A DNA stretch of 64,000 nucleotides, taken from the NCBI RefSeq assembly GCF_022317005.1, contig NZ_CP081006.1, positions 1,488,001 to 1,552,000 of the forward strand, in the 5' to 3' direction. Origin of the DNA: Mycobacterium sp. IDR2000157661 (GTDB lineage: Bacteria > Actinomycetota > Actinomycetes > Mycobacteriales > Mycobacteriaceae). The notes under the pieces were generated by a model, which worked only from the letters and a program-made list of their open reading frames with translations, was not told the DNA's origin and ran no database searches. This document shows, one piece after another, positions 51,258 through 60,362 of this stretch. Each line of letters begins with the position of its first letter. The stretch's first letter is position 1. Position numbers and translations under genes: made by a program.

Positions 51258-51676
51258 CGGCTCTGCCGTTCGGCGGCGATGGCGGCTATCCGAGGCAGGG
51301 CGATCGCGCAGACCGGCAGGTAGGCGGTCGCCCACCACGGCACGCCGAAGATGATGCGGCTTCCGCCGTCTTCGGGCCACACCTCGTGACGGGTGGCGCC
51401 GATGCCGACGACCTCCCAGGCCCAGCAGCGGCCGACCTCCAGCTCAGTGATGGTGAACGGCAGCGAGACACCAAGCAGCGTCATGACTTTCCCGTGTGAG
51501 CCGACCCGCAGGGGTCCACGCTCGGACAGTTCGGCGCCCTGCACCGTGGGGCCCCACTGGGGCCAGGCGTCGAGGTCGACCAGCACGCCCCACACCGCGG
51601 CCGGGTCGACGTCGGCGCGCAGTTCGACGGTGGGCATGCCACGCCGGAAACCGAAGCTCAACATCCCTGCACTCAT
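51254..51676 (-). CDS. SRPBCC (polyketide cyclase/START-like) family protein
   Basis: A 140-residue SRPBCC-fold protein, a hydrophobic-cavity binding fold. [27 protein letters not shown] is the family opening, followed by [33 protein letters not shown] and a late helix [18 protein letters not shown]; these are the N-terminal helix-grip strands and terminal helix, quoted in parts. The ligand is unknown. The start may be the ATG for MPTVELRAD rather than MSAGML. It overlaps the ilvD stop by 4 bases. Confidence 0.78.
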   Translation of the reverse strand: MSAGMLSFGFRRGMPTVELRADVDPAAVWGVLVDLDAWPQWGPTVQGAELSERGPLRVGSHGKVMTLLGVSLPFTITELEVGRCWAWEVVGIGATRHEVWPEDGGSRIIFGVPWWATAYLPVCAIALPRIAAIAAERQSR

Positions 51677-51705
51677 GCCCCGGACAGGACGGCGTTAAAC
51701 GGCTG

Positions 51706-52245
51706 TCACTCAGGCGGTGGCGTCGGCGGATCGATGGGTGTCAACGAGGTCGGCAGCCAGTGCACGCCGGGGCCTTCACCCGGGCATCCGGCCCCGGCCA
51801 GCATCAGGGTCCGCTCGCCGACGAAGCTGCCGTCGGGGTTCGGCGTCAGGTAGTCCGAGCGGGTGGCTTGTACTGCACTGTCAGGGTTGTTGCGATCGCA
51901 GAAGTAGGGGTACTCGCCAGTGGTCTCCCAACGGGCGTTGTTCCACCTGTACTCGTAAGCCAACGGAGCGCCCGGATTGCGGGCATGGTCATCGGAGTTG
52001 TCCATGCTCGCCACACAACCGTTCGCGTCGCACTGGGTCGTGAACGAGACGGGCACGGTGATCGGATTCATCGGCGTAGCAATACCGTTGAACGTCTGTC
52101 TCGAGAAGTCGATGAAAAGGTTGTAGTAACCGTACAGCGGTGGGGGTTCCGCTCGGTCGGCATGCGCGGCAGGAGCCACAACTAAGACCGCGCCCGCTGT
52201 CAAGGCGACTACCGACAGCCTTTTCGACATGGCTTTGATTAGCAC
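51706..52245 (-). CDS. Exported hypothetical protein
   Basis: A 179-residue exported protein of a mycobacterial type. The N-terminus MSKRLSVVALTAGAVLVVAPAAHA is a signal peptide (cleavage near residue 29, AHA-DR), assuming the start at the internal ATG of MSKRL (or MLIKAM five residues earlier). The mature protein is beta-rich with two cysteine pairs likely (TQCDANGCVA and YFCDRN with GAGCPGEG), giving two disulphides. Similar secreted proteins of unknown function occur widely in mycobacteria. No enzymatic motif is seen, and the gene stands alone. Confidence 0.65.
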   Translation of the reverse strand: MLIKAMSKRLSVVALTAGAVLVVAPAAHADRAEPPPLYGYYNLFIDFSRQTFNGIATPMNPITVPVSFTTQCDANGCVASMDNSDDHARNPGAPLAYEYRWNNARWETTGEYPYFCDRNNPDSAVQATRSDYLTPNPDGSFVGERTLMLAGAGCPGEGPGVHWLPTSLTPIDPPTPPPE

Positions 52246-52535
52246 ACCGCGAGGTTCGATGTTCGGCGAATCGACCGAATAGCTCAGGCAGGAACCCGGC
52301 GACGTGGTTCATCCTCTGAGCGAACTGCACCATCAGGTCCCGCGGATCGGGCAGCTGCCGGGAGGCCACGGGCCCTAGCACCCTTTCCGCCAACGCACTT
52401 TCGGCTCACATCCGGCATCTCGGCGGCGGGGCCGTGGTTGCGGTGATGCGGCTAAGTAATACGAGTGAGGTTGTCTCGCTTGATGATCGAACCCGGCTGC
52501 CCAAACTTGTCGGACCTGGATGTGATAATGGGACC
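52246..52535. other. Intergenic region without a supported gene
   Basis: Nothing here is convincingly coding. A minus-strand frame from about 52393 to 52250 (ending with LPELFGRFAEH) has helical codon bias but no family and runs on into the secreted-protein gene in another frame; it may be a gene fragment. The last 50 bases should hold the promoter of the HNH gene. Confidence 0.4.
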
Positions 52536-53840
52536 ATGTCCTCGACCGCCGCCTCCGATACTTCCGATGCTGCTTCGGTGTTGCCGAAGGAGCGGTTGGC
52601 GGTGTTGTTCGAGGAGGTGGCGCAGTTGTGTGGGCAGCGCAACGCCATCGATGGGCGCCTGGTGCAGATCGTGGCCGAGATCGACCGCGACGGGTTGTGG
52701 GGTATGACCGGGGTGCGCTCGCTGGCGGGGTTGGTGGCCTGGAAGACCGGCTGCACCGAGGCCAACGCCAAAACCATGGCCGCGATCGCGGCCCGCTGTG
52801 AGGAGTTCCCCCGCTGCACCCAAGCCCTTGCCGAGGGCCGGTTGTCACTGGATCAGGTCGGGGTCATCGCCCAGAAAGCCGGTGCGGGTTCGGATGCCCA
52901 CTACGTCGAGTTGGCCGGTGTGGCCACGGTCAGCCAGCTGCGCAAAGCGATCAGTTTGGAACCGCGCCCCGAGCCTGAACCCGCACCGCGGCGCGGACCT
53001 GAGCGTTCGATCAGCAAGACCTCCGATGCCCACGGGGCGTGTTATCGGATCCGGTTGTCGCACCCGGATGCGGCCACGTTCGACGCCGCCCTGCAGTCCC
53101 ACCACGAGGCGCTCATCGGTGAGTGGAAACGCGACCACAACGACGATGAGCACAGTGCTGGCGAGCACGGTGCTGGCGAGCAGTGCGAGGGCGGCGGTCA
53201 GGTGCTGCCGTTTCCCACCGTCGGGGACGGGTTCATGCGGCTGGTGGAGGCCGGCTGGGACGCCGAAGCCGCCCGGCGCCCCCACAGCGCGCACACCACG
53301 GTGATCGTGCATCTCGATGTCGACAAACGCGCCGCGGCGCTGCACCTGGGTCCGCTGCTCACCGACGCCGAACGCCGATACCTGACCTGTGATGCCACCT
53401 ACCAAACCTGGTTCGACAAAGACGGGCAGACCCTGGGCTGTGGGCGCACCACCCGTCAGATCAGCCGCCGGCTGCGCCGCGCGCTGGAGTTCCGCCATCG
53501 CACCTGCGCGGTGCCCGGCTGCGGGGCCACCCGCGGACTGCACGCCCACCACATCATCCATTGGGAAGACGGCGGAGCAACCGAACTCGACAACCTGGTG
53601 CTGGTCTGTCCCTACCACCACCGCATGCACCACCGCGGCCTGATCACCATCGTCGGACCCGCACCAGCGATCACCGTGTTCGACGACGACGGCGAGCCCC
53701 TGCACCCCGGATCCCTGGCACGCCCACCCACACAACCCCCACCCGACGTGCCCCCATGCCCCGGACCCCTGGGCGAACGCGCCCAATGGTGGTGGTACGA
53801 CCCCTACCAACCCCAACCACCACCATCGACCGACAACTAG
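52536..53840 (+). CDS. DUF222/HNH endonuclease protein (13E12-repeat family)
   Basis: A 434-residue member of the DUF222-HNH group, known in mycobacteria as the 13E12 repeat family and present in many copies. Residues 20-260 are the DUF222 region (LFEEVAQLCGQRNAIDGRLV, LAGLVAWKTGCTEANAKTM, LSLDQVGVIAQKAG). The HNH nuclease follows: FRHRTCAVPGCGATRGLHAHHIIHWEDGG, with the CxxC-like pair CAVPGC and VCPYHHRMHH, quoted in parts. A 15-base tandem repeat at 53155-53184 encodes a SAGEHGAGEQ stretch. ATG 52536 is preferred over 52434. Its function is unclear; it may be mobile or regulatory. Confidence 0.85.
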   Translation: MSSTAASDTSDAASVLPKERLAVLFEEVAQLCGQRNAIDGRLVQIVAEIDRDGLWGMTGVRSLAGLVAWKTGCTEANAKTMAAIAARCEEFPRCTQALAEGRLSLDQVGVIAQKAGAGSDAHYVELAGVATVSQLRKAISLEPRPEPEPAPRRGPERSISKTSDAHGACYRIRLSHPDAATFDAALQSHHEALIGEWKRDHNDDEHSAGEHGAGEQCEGGGQVLPFPTVGDGFMRLVEAGWDAEAARRPHSAHTTVIVHLDVDKRAAALHLGPLLTDAERRYLTCDATYQTWFDKDGQTLGCGRTTRQISRRLRRALEFRHRTCAVPGCGATRGLHAHHIIHWEDGGATELDNLVLVCPYHHRMHHRGLITIVGPAPAITVFDDDGEPLHPGSLARPPTQPPPDVPPCPGPLGERAQWWWYDPYQPQPPPSTDN

Positions 53841-53941
53841 GTGGCTCCGACGAGGCGACTGACGGCACCCGTCATAGATTACTCGAATCAGATTGCCGCA
53901 GAGTTATTTACACCGCCATCGAAGCTGCGCGGAGTTCGCGG

Positions 53942-54607
53942 TCAGTCAGTGACGCGTGCGATGGCGAAGCCGTCCCAACCCTTGGTTCCAACCGTCTGAA
54001 TCGCGGCGGTTTCAAGGCGCGGGTTGTCCCCCATCATCGCCAACATGTCGTGCACGGCACGGGCCTGGTGGTCGTCGGCGGCGGGTTCCAGGACCCGGCC
54101 GAAGCGAGCGATGTTGTCCACGACGATGATTGAGCCGGGTCTACCGAGCTTGATGGCCCACTCCACGTAGGCGACGTTGTTCTCCTTATCGGCGTCGATG
54201 AAGGTGAGGTCGAACGTGTCACCGCGGTCGGCGAGGGTCGGCAGGGTGTCGAGGGCGGCGCCGATGATGAGTTCGACGCGGTCGCCCACACCGGCATTGG
54301 TCAGGCTCGCACGCGCAACTTCGGCGTGTTTGGGCTCGGATTCCAGGGTGACGACGCGTCCGTCGGGGCCGACGCCGCGGGCCAGTTGGATGGTGCTGTA
54401 TGCGGCGAGGGTGCCGATCTCCAGCACGCGCTCGGCGCGCGACATGGTGGTCAGCAGATAGAGCAGCTTGCCATGTTGCGCGGAGACCTCGATGGCAGGC
54501 ATCCCAGCGGCATCGGCCGATTCTCGAGCGGCCCGCAGCGTGTTGTCTTCGGTGTGGAGGAGGAGGTTGAAGAGCTCGTCGAGTGCCTTGGGATCAGGTT
54601 CGGCCAC
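53942..54607 (-). CDS. SAM-dependent O-methyltransferase (Rv0187-like)
   Basis: A 221-residue O-methyltransferase of the catechol-O-methyltransferase class. SAM-binding motif I is VLEIGTLAAYSTIQLARGVG, followed by VVTLESEPKHAEVARASL, the metal-binding FDLTFIDADKENNVAYVEW (Asp residues) and IIVVDNIARFGRVLEP, all typical; I quote at most 20 residues each. GTG 54607 (VAEPDPKALDEL) is chosen because it gives the length of Rv0187 (220 residues); the open frame extends to 54862 without similarity. It methylates a small catechol- or phenol-like hydroxyl group; the substrate is unknown. It is divergent from the next cassette. Confidence 0.85.
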   Translation of the reverse strand: MAEPDPKALDELFNLLLHTEDNTLRAARESADAAGMPAIEVSAQHGKLLYLLTTMSRAERVLEIGTLAAYSTIQLARGVGPDGRVVTLESEPKHAEVARASLTNAGVGDRVELIIGAALDTLPTLADRGDTFDLTFIDADKENNVAYVEWAIKLGRPGSIIVVDNIARFGRVLEPAADDHQARAVHDMLAMMGDNPRLETAAIQTVGTKGWDGFAIARVTD

Positions 54608-54895
54608 ACAGCGAAGACTAGTGGAGCCGGACGGCACAATTGGTTCGAACGCTTTGCTGACTCCACAGCGGTTGTGCTGTGGCCAGTGGCTCGTCACCCG
54701 AAGAAGCGACGCCTGGAGTAACTCATCGAAAGTGGCACTATGCAGATCGGGCGTTGATTCGGTGCTTATCGAGCTGGTCGAGGGCCGTTGAATTGGTGCC
54801 GGATGGGGCATTGCTGCTCCGGTAACATCTGCCTGTGACGCCTGAGGGGGCTTCCCATTCAATCAGCGCGATGCTGATCGCTGTGCGGAGTGACG

Positions 54896-55591
54896 ATGAC
54901 TGAGGATCTGCGGGTCGACACTGGCCTCGTGCGCGATGCCGGCGGGCGGTTGCAGGCCATTGCTGCCGATCTTCCCGAGCCGCCGGCCGTGCACCGCCCG
55001 GCTGGATCCGATCCGTTGTCGGCGGCGATCGCGGCGAAGGTGACCGAGGTGGTCGACCCGGTGATCGCTCAGATGCCCATCGCCAAGCAGGCGCTGACCG
55101 AATACGCGAAGAAGGTCATCGACGCGGCCGGCGTCTACGATGCTGCCGATCGTCAACTCGCCGAAGAGGTCCGCAAGCGGGTAAGCGAGTTTGATGAGAC
55201 GTTCGGCGGCGGAGGGTCGGGGGGAGCGAGCTCAAGCGCGGGTTCTACGGCGAGGGCTGGTGGATCGCCGACGGTCGCTGCGGCTAAGCAAGGCGGGCAG
55301 ATCGGCTCAATGGTGCAGATGCCGATGCAGATGGCGGGAACGGCTGGGTCGGCACCGCAAGCGTTGCAGCAAGGTGCGCAGCAGACGATGCAACAGATCG
55401 GCCGACTGTCGGACATGACGGGGGTTGGCGAGCCGAAGAGTGAAGAGGCCAACGCGGCCGACAATCTCGGCGCGCGACCAGACGAAGGAGCTGCCGGAGT
55501 CGACACAGGTGAAGGAGCGCCTGCTGCGTTGACGCCACCGCTGTCGCAAGCACCTGAGCAGATCCGTCCCGGACCGGAGACTCGACTGTGA
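54896..55591 (+). CDS. EspC-like type VII secretion target protein
   Basis: A 231-residue protein. Residues 4-100 resemble the T7SS EspC/DUF2580 helical hairpin: LRVDTGLVRDAGGRLQAIAA, then EVVDPVIAQMPIAKQALTEY and YDAADRQLAEEVRKRVSEF. The remaining 130 residues are Gly/Ser/Ala/Gln-rich and disordered, including MQMPMQMAGTAGSAPQALQQ. ATG 54896 is preferred over GTG 54890 because GCGGAG precedes it by 5 bases. Such proteins are exported by ESX systems or assist their partners. Its GTGA overlap with the next gene indicates a coupled cassette, but no ESX core genes lie in the window. Confidence 0.72.
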   Translation: MTEDLRVDTGLVRDAGGRLQAIAADLPEPPAVHRPAGSDPLSAAIAAKVTEVVDPVIAQMPIAKQALTEYAKKVIDAAGVYDAADRQLAEEVRKRVSEFDETFGGGGSGGASSSAGSTARAGGSPTVAAAKQGGQIGSMVQMPMQMAGTAGSAPQALQQGAQQTMQQIGRLSDMTGVGEPKSEEANAADNLGARPDEGAAGVDTGEGAPAALTPPLSQAPEQIRPGPETRL

Positions 55592-56703
55592 GCTATCCGC
55601 CCCCGCCGGGTGGTCCGCCGCACGGTAATCCGTTACCGCCGCAGGGCTATCCGGGTCTATGGGGCCCGCCGCCGCAGCAACAGCCGTGGCCGAAGCAGTG
55701 GCAGCAGGGGCCGCCGCCGAAGAAGCGCGGGAACGGTTGGAAGTGGGCACTGGGCGCAGTGGCACTGCTGGCGGTTATCGGAGTGACTGTCGCAGTGACG
55801 GTTTCGGTCACTGCCGACGACGACGGTGGCGATACAACACAGACTGGTGACACCTATGGGTTGGCAAGCGCAGACGATACGGGGCCGGTCAACATCATCA
55901 CCGAAGACCCCAGCTGCGCGGCTTGGATACCGATTCAAACGACACTTGCGAATTCACAGGGTGCGTGGGCTAACCGCGACCCATCGATACCCGAGAAACT
56001 TTGGACGGCTGAGCAACGGACCCAGTATGAAGTCGCCCGTGAAGCCTACCGAGACGCGGCGGAACGAACCGTCCAACTGTTGAAGGTGACACCCCACCGC
56101 GTGATGCGGGAGTTATACGAACAGTTCATCGCATACTCTCGCGCTTACATTGAGGCTCTGCCCCGATACTCCTCGCGCGACAACTACCTGTCAGGAGTTG
56201 CTACTGCGAGTTCCGCGGCACTCGGTTACATCTGCGGCGCCGTGTCTTACGACGCCGCGCAGGCGCGAGCGCCCTTAGTGGAAGAAGTACGGCCACCAGC
56301 CAGGCTGGCTCCGCTGACTGAGCCAAGTAGTCCGCAACGCTTCCTAATCAGTTCTGATCCGGCATGTCGTGAATGGGATCGCCTGCTCAATAAATTTCAA
56401 GCCGATACGGAGGCTTGGCAAGCCTTGGATCCAACCGTCACAGCAAGCGAATGGACACCTGAACAACGCGCGATTGTTGACGCGGTAATTCCAACTATGA
56501 GGACTTTCGCAGACAGCATCGAAGAAGTTGGGCGACAGAGTAACAATCCAATTTTTCAGGACTTCGCAGTGCTCGCAGCGCAGTACCGGCGGGCATATGC
56601 CCAAGCACTACCGACCTACACTTCGGCAGATTCCTTTCTTGCGCGGGCCGCGAACCGAACATCTGCAGTTATCTTCGACGCCTGTAATACGGTTGGCTCC
56701 TAA
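55588..56703 (+). CDS. Membrane protein with tandem duplicated extracytoplasmic domain
   Basis: A 371-residue protein. A Pro/Gln-rich cytoplasmic head (residues 1-50) precedes one membrane helix (about 51-75, WALGAVALLAVIGVTVAVTV). The exterior has two copies of one domain: copy 1 (about 105-225) opens EDPSCAAWIPIQTTL and ends LGYICGAV; copy 2 (about 255-371) opens SDPACREWDRLLNKF and ends IFDACNTVG. Both contain WTAEQR / WTPEQR and a YxRAYxxALPxYxS motif and two cysteines, presumably a disulphide each. No family is recognised. The GTG overlaps the EspC-like stop. Codon use is less GC-rich than the backbone, hinting at transfer. Confidence 0.72.
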   Translation: MSYPPPPGGPPHGNPLPPQGYPGLWGPPPQQQPWPKQWQQGPPPKKRGNGWKWALGAVALLAVIGVTVAVTVSVTADDDGGDTTQTGDTYGLASADDTGPVNIITEDPSCAAWIPIQTTLANSQGAWANRDPSIPEKLWTAEQRTQYEVAREAYRDAAERTVQLLKVTPHRVMRELYEQFIAYSRAYIEALPRYSSRDNYLSGVATASSAALGYICGAVSYDAAQARAPLVEEVRPPARLAPLTEPSSPQRFLISSDPACREWDRLLNKFQADTEAWQALDPTVTASEWTPEQRAIVDAVIPTMRTFADSIEEVGRQSNNPIFQDFAVLAAQYRRAYAQALPTYTSADSFLARAANRTSAVIFDACNTVGS

Positions 56704-56705
56704 CG

Positions 56706-58931
56706 ATGGGCATCGCGCGACCTCCAGACCCCTACGGTCTTACGGCTTCACCGGCGTGGCCCGAGACCGATGAGGATGTTCTTCGCGCTCGCGGAGATGC
56801 TTTCGCCAGCGCTGCTGAGGCAGTACGCAAGCAATCTGACGTGGCCACAGGTGAGCGCCTGCAGATGTTTGGAGGAGTGGGCATCTGGACAGGGGGTAGC
56901 GCCTCCAACGCGAGCCGGACATTGAATGAGCGACTCGCACAATTGGATGCCCTGGAAGGAGACCTCTCATCCGCTGCCATGTTGTTCCGAGACAGTGCTG
57001 CAGAGACGGCGACCGCAAAGGCGCAGATAGTCAATCTAGTTGAAGCCGCCAATAGGGTATTGGACTGGGTTCGTGCGCATCCAGAGATTCCGGAGGATGC
57101 CAAGACAGCCGCGATCAAAAGCGCAGTTGCCGCCATCCGCGGAGAGAACATATCGACAGTCGCCGCCGCGGGCTCTCGCATTTCTGCAGGACCCCCCCGC
57201 AGGTCACAAGCTGGGGCCAGTGAAGCTCAGATGCTTCACAGATGGGAGCCAAAACGAGGTCCCCACTTCGTTCAAGCTGGTGATGAATCGTCCCTCGGCG
57301 GCTCCCTGGGGCACATGGCACCTCCAATTCATCCCGTTGCCACGCGAACGAGCCCATCGAATGCAGAGAGCCCTAATGGCTCTGGAAGATTCACGGCACC
57401 ATTGCCGACTCCGGCGCAGACGTCGGATTGGCCTGGAGAGGACCTCACGAATGCTGAGACCCTAGGGGGCGGCCGTGAGATTCAAAGTCCGATAGCTTCG
57501 ACTTCGACGCCGGCCACTCCTTTGCCGCCCGCGAGCACACATGGTGCACCTCGATCGCCTATTTTCAGCGGCAGCAATCCCGGCGCACCTTCTCCACCAA
57601 GTATCAGCGCACTCTCGAGCCCGCTTTCCGGATCACCCTCCGGCGGGGTGTCCACACCATCGGCTCCATTGAGCGCTACACCAAGCCAGGCGGCCACTGC
57701 CCCGGGTCCTTCGGCGGCAGCTGCCAATTCAGCACAGCTTGCGGAGATGAACCGCTCGATGGCCGAGGCCGCTTCCAGAGTTGCTTCCCAGCCGCCGATC
57801 CAGCCGCTACAGGCGAGCGCTCCCCTCAGCACTCCGTCGGGCGCGCAGTCGCCCATCCCTTCGCCGACACCGGATGTGCCCTCTGCGCCGTCCAGTCAAC
57901 CCGCGGCCGCGTCCGGCCCTACCGGCGGCAGCGGTCAGGCCCCTGTTCCGCCTGCACCCGCGCCTGCCGCGCCGACACCTGCTCCCGCGCCGCCCGTCCC
58001 GCTCGGCCCGCCGGCGTCTCCACCTCCCGCCGCGCCCGTCGCGCCTGCCGGCCCGGTCGGGTCAGCCGCCCAACCGGCAGCCGCTGCGGCCGGCACGAGC
58101 ACCGTCGGCGCTCCGGCCCCTGTGCCGGTGTCGGCCGCTCGTGCGCAACGCGAAGCCATCGCCGCGGCCACTGCTCGTCGTCGCCCCGGGGGCGCCGATC
58201 CCGCAGTGTTCGCCCAACGTGTCGCCGCGGCACTGAACGTCGGCATCAACGATGTCGGATTCTTCTGGGTCACCGGCGTGGCCAAGGACGGCTCGATCGT
58301 CGTCGCCAACAACTACGGATTGGGATACATCCCTGCCAACGTCAACCTGCCCGAACAGGTACGGATGGCAACCGCCGACGAGAGTGTTCCCGCCACCATC
58401 CGAGGCACATGGGCGACGTATCCTGTTCTCGCCCTTCATGGATGGGCGCAACACCACAACACCGATCTGCGAGCCGTCATCGCGACCGAAGATCAATTCA
58501 AGGGTTTCGACCCCGGCGCACCCCGCATCATTCTGCGCCCCGACGACCTACCCGACACCGGGCAGATGAACGGCCTTCACCGGCTGCAGGTGATAGCTCC
58601 CTCTGCTGCAACACAATTGGCGGCGATCTCACCCAACTGCCTGGCCGAGGTATTACCACCACCACCCACCGACGACACTCCGCCCAAGGACAATCGCGCG
58701 CTCCTGTGGTTCGAGGTGTTCCGACCTCTGCTGAGCAATGCCGCTGACCGCGGCCCCGTCCAACTGCAGGCCTTCGTCACCTATGCCGAGCATGCGCAGG
58801 AACTCGCCCTGCACCGCGCACACACCGCAACCGAAGCCGCCGACCAGCGTGCCGCGATCGCCGACTGGATCTACTGGCAGCATCTCAGCGTCCTGAACTC
58901 GGACGCCATCTCCACGGGCGCGGCCGTCTGA
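56706..58931 (+). CDS. Large T7SS-associated-like protein with Pro-rich linker and C-terminal domain
   Basis: A 741-residue protein. Residues 1-150 are helical with a WxG-like turn (GVGIWTGGSASNASRTLNER), as in ESX substrates. Residues 180-500 are a long Pro/Ala/Ser-rich linker. The last 240 residues form a compact domain (VAAALNVGINDVGFFWVTGV, ANNYGLGYIPANVNLPEQVR, WATYPVLALHGWAQHH, then RLQVIAPSAATQLAAISPNC) of no recognised family. The architecture and neighbours recall M. tuberculosis Rv0029/Rv2082-type proteins, as remembered. It may be a secreted effector or surface protein; no nuclease or ADP-ribosyl motif is evident. It starts 2 bases after the membrane gene. Confidence 0.7.
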   Translation: MGIARPPDPYGLTASPAWPETDEDVLRARGDAFASAAEAVRKQSDVATGERLQMFGGVGIWTGGSASNASRTLNERLAQLDALEGDLSSAAMLFRDSAAETATAKAQIVNLVEAANRVLDWVRAHPEIPEDAKTAAIKSAVAAIRGENISTVAAAGSRISAGPPRRSQAGASEAQMLHRWEPKRGPHFVQAGDESSLGGSLGHMAPPIHPVATRTSPSNAESPNGSGRFTAPLPTPAQTSDWPGEDLTNAETLGGGREIQSPIASTSTPATPLPPASTHGAPRSPIFSGSNPGAPSPPSISALSSPLSGSPSGGVSTPSAPLSATPSQAATAPGPSAAAANSAQLAEMNRSMAEAASRVASQPPIQPLQASAPLSTPSGAQSPIPSPTPDVPSAPSSQPAAASGPTGGSGQAPVPPAPAPAAPTPAPAPPVPLGPPASPPPAAPVAPAGPVGSAAQPAAAAAGTSTVGAPAPVPVSAARAQREAIAAATARRRPGGADPAVFAQRVAAALNVGINDVGFFWVTGVAKDGSIVVANNYGLGYIPANVNLPEQVRMATADESVPATIRGTWATYPVLALHGWAQHHNTDLRAVIATEDQFKGFDPGAPRIILRPDDLPDTGQMNGLHRLQVIAPSAATQLAAISPNCLAEVLPPPPTDDTPPKDNRALLWFEVFRPLLSNAADRGPVQLQAFVTYAEHAQELALHRAHTATEAADQRAAIADWIYWQHLSVLNSDAISTGAAV

Positions 58932-58993
58932 CCGCCGAGGTTTGACGCCGGCCTCAGCGGGCACGCCTCAAGCTGACCCCGAGGAGGACGCCC

Positions 58994-60172
58994 ATGCGAG
59001 CAATCACGTGGCAGGGCCGCCGGAAAGTCTCCGTCGACACTGTGCCCGATCCCGCCATCAAAGAGCCCAACGACGCCATCATCCGCGTCACCAGCACCAA
59101 CATCTGCGGGTCTGATCTGCACCTGTACGAGGTCCTCGGCGCGTTCATGAACCCGGGCGACATCCTCGGGCACGAAGCGATGGGCATCGTCGAGGAGGTC
59201 GGCCGGGAGGTCGGCGACCTCAAGGTGGGCGATCGGGTGGTCATCCCGTTCAACATCTCCTGCGGCCACTGCTTCATGTGCGGTCAGGGGTTGCAGAGCC
59301 AATGCGAGACGACCCAGAACCGCGACCAGGGCACCGGCGCATCCCTGTTCGGCTACTCCAAGCTGTACGGCGAGGTCGCCGGAGGCCAGGCCGAGTACCT
59401 CCGCATCCCGCAGGCGCAGTACACCCACATCAAGGTGCCCGAGGACGGTCCCGACGAACGCTACGTCTACCTGTCCGATGTATTGCCCACCGCGTGGCAG
59501 GCCGTCGAGTACGCCGAGGTGCCCGACGGCGGCACGCTGGTGGTGCTCGGCCTGGGGCCGATCGGATCGATGGCATGCCGCATCGCCTCGCACCGCAAAG
59601 GTTGCCGAGTCATCGGTGTGGATCTTGTCGATGAACGGCTGTCGCGGGCCCGCGCCTTCTGTGACGAACTGATCGACCTGCGCACCGACGACGCCGACGA
59701 GATCGTCAAGAGCCACACCCAGGGCCGCGGTGCGGACTCCGTCATCGACGCCGTCGGCATGGAAGCCCACGGCTCCCCCATCGCCGAGACGATGCAGACC
59801 GCCGCCGGATTCCTGCCCTCACCCGTGGGCCGCGTGGTCATGAAGAACGCCGGCGTGGATCGTCTCGCCGCGCTGAACTCCGCCATCTCGCTCGTACGCC
59901 GCGGCGGCACCATCTCGTTGTCCGGCGTCTACGGCGGCGCCGCCGATCCGATCAACATGATGACGTTGTTCGACAAACAGATCCAGCTCCGCATGGGGCA
60001 GGCCAACGTCAAGCGGTGGGTGTCCGACATCATGCCTTTGCTGACCGCGGAGGATCCGCTCGGCGTCGAGCAGTTCGCCACCCATCGACTGCCGCTCGAC
60101 GATGCGCCCGATGCGTACGAGACCTTCCAGAAGAAGGAAGACGGCATGGTCAAGGTCGTCCTCAAGCCCTGA
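58994..60172 (+). CDS. Zinc-dependent alcohol dehydrogenase
   Basis: A medium-chain zinc alcohol/polyol dehydrogenase, 392 residues. Catalytic zinc ligands are seen in NICGSDLHLYE (Cys) and GHEAMGIVEEVG (His-Glu); the structural zinc site is SCGHCFMCGQGLQSQC with four cysteines. The NAD(P)-binding turn is VVLGLGPIGSMACRIA. A GAGGAGGACGCCC segment before ATG 58994 gives a strong ribosome binding site. The sequence resembles the glutathione-independent formaldehyde dehydrogenase-like branch, and the extra segment around QNRDQGTGASLFGYS is typical of it. The physiological substrate is unknown. It appears to be a single-gene unit. Confidence 0.9.
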   Translation: MRAITWQGRRKVSVDTVPDPAIKEPNDAIIRVTSTNICGSDLHLYEVLGAFMNPGDILGHEAMGIVEEVGREVGDLKVGDRVVIPFNISCGHCFMCGQGLQSQCETTQNRDQGTGASLFGYSKLYGEVAGGQAEYLRIPQAQYTHIKVPEDGPDERYVYLSDVLPTAWQAVEYAEVPDGGTLVVLGLGPIGSMACRIASHRKGCRVIGVDLVDERLSRARAFCDELIDLRTDDADEIVKSHTQGRGADSVIDAVGMEAHGSPIAETMQTAAGFLPSPVGRVVMKNAGVDRLAALNSAISLVRRGGTISLSGVYGGAADPINMMTLFDKQIQLRMGQANVKRWVSDIMPLLTAEDPLGVEQFATHRLPLDDAPDAYETFQKKEDGMVKVVLKP

Positions 60173-60362
60173 GGCTGGCGCCACCAATTCGCTCGGTCGA
60201 CGGCCTGCAAGCCCGGGTCGAAGCGACCCGAGCAGCGCGCACGCCGGACGCATCGCGGGTAACGATCTGCTCTCCGATACCTGATACCCCTGGTTTCAAC
60301 TCGGAGGGTTCTGGCAACATTACCGCCGAGTAAGAAGTTTCCTCCGACATTGAGGTGGGCAA

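Noticed and set aside
54608..54862. Extended N-terminus of the O-methyltransferase
   Set aside because: It adds 85 residues with no family match; GTG 54607 gives the usual length.
60284..60290. ATACCCC half-site like the RicR operator upstream of the cupredoxin operon
   Set aside because: Only one arm is present; the opposite arm GGGGTAT is missing, so it is probably chance.
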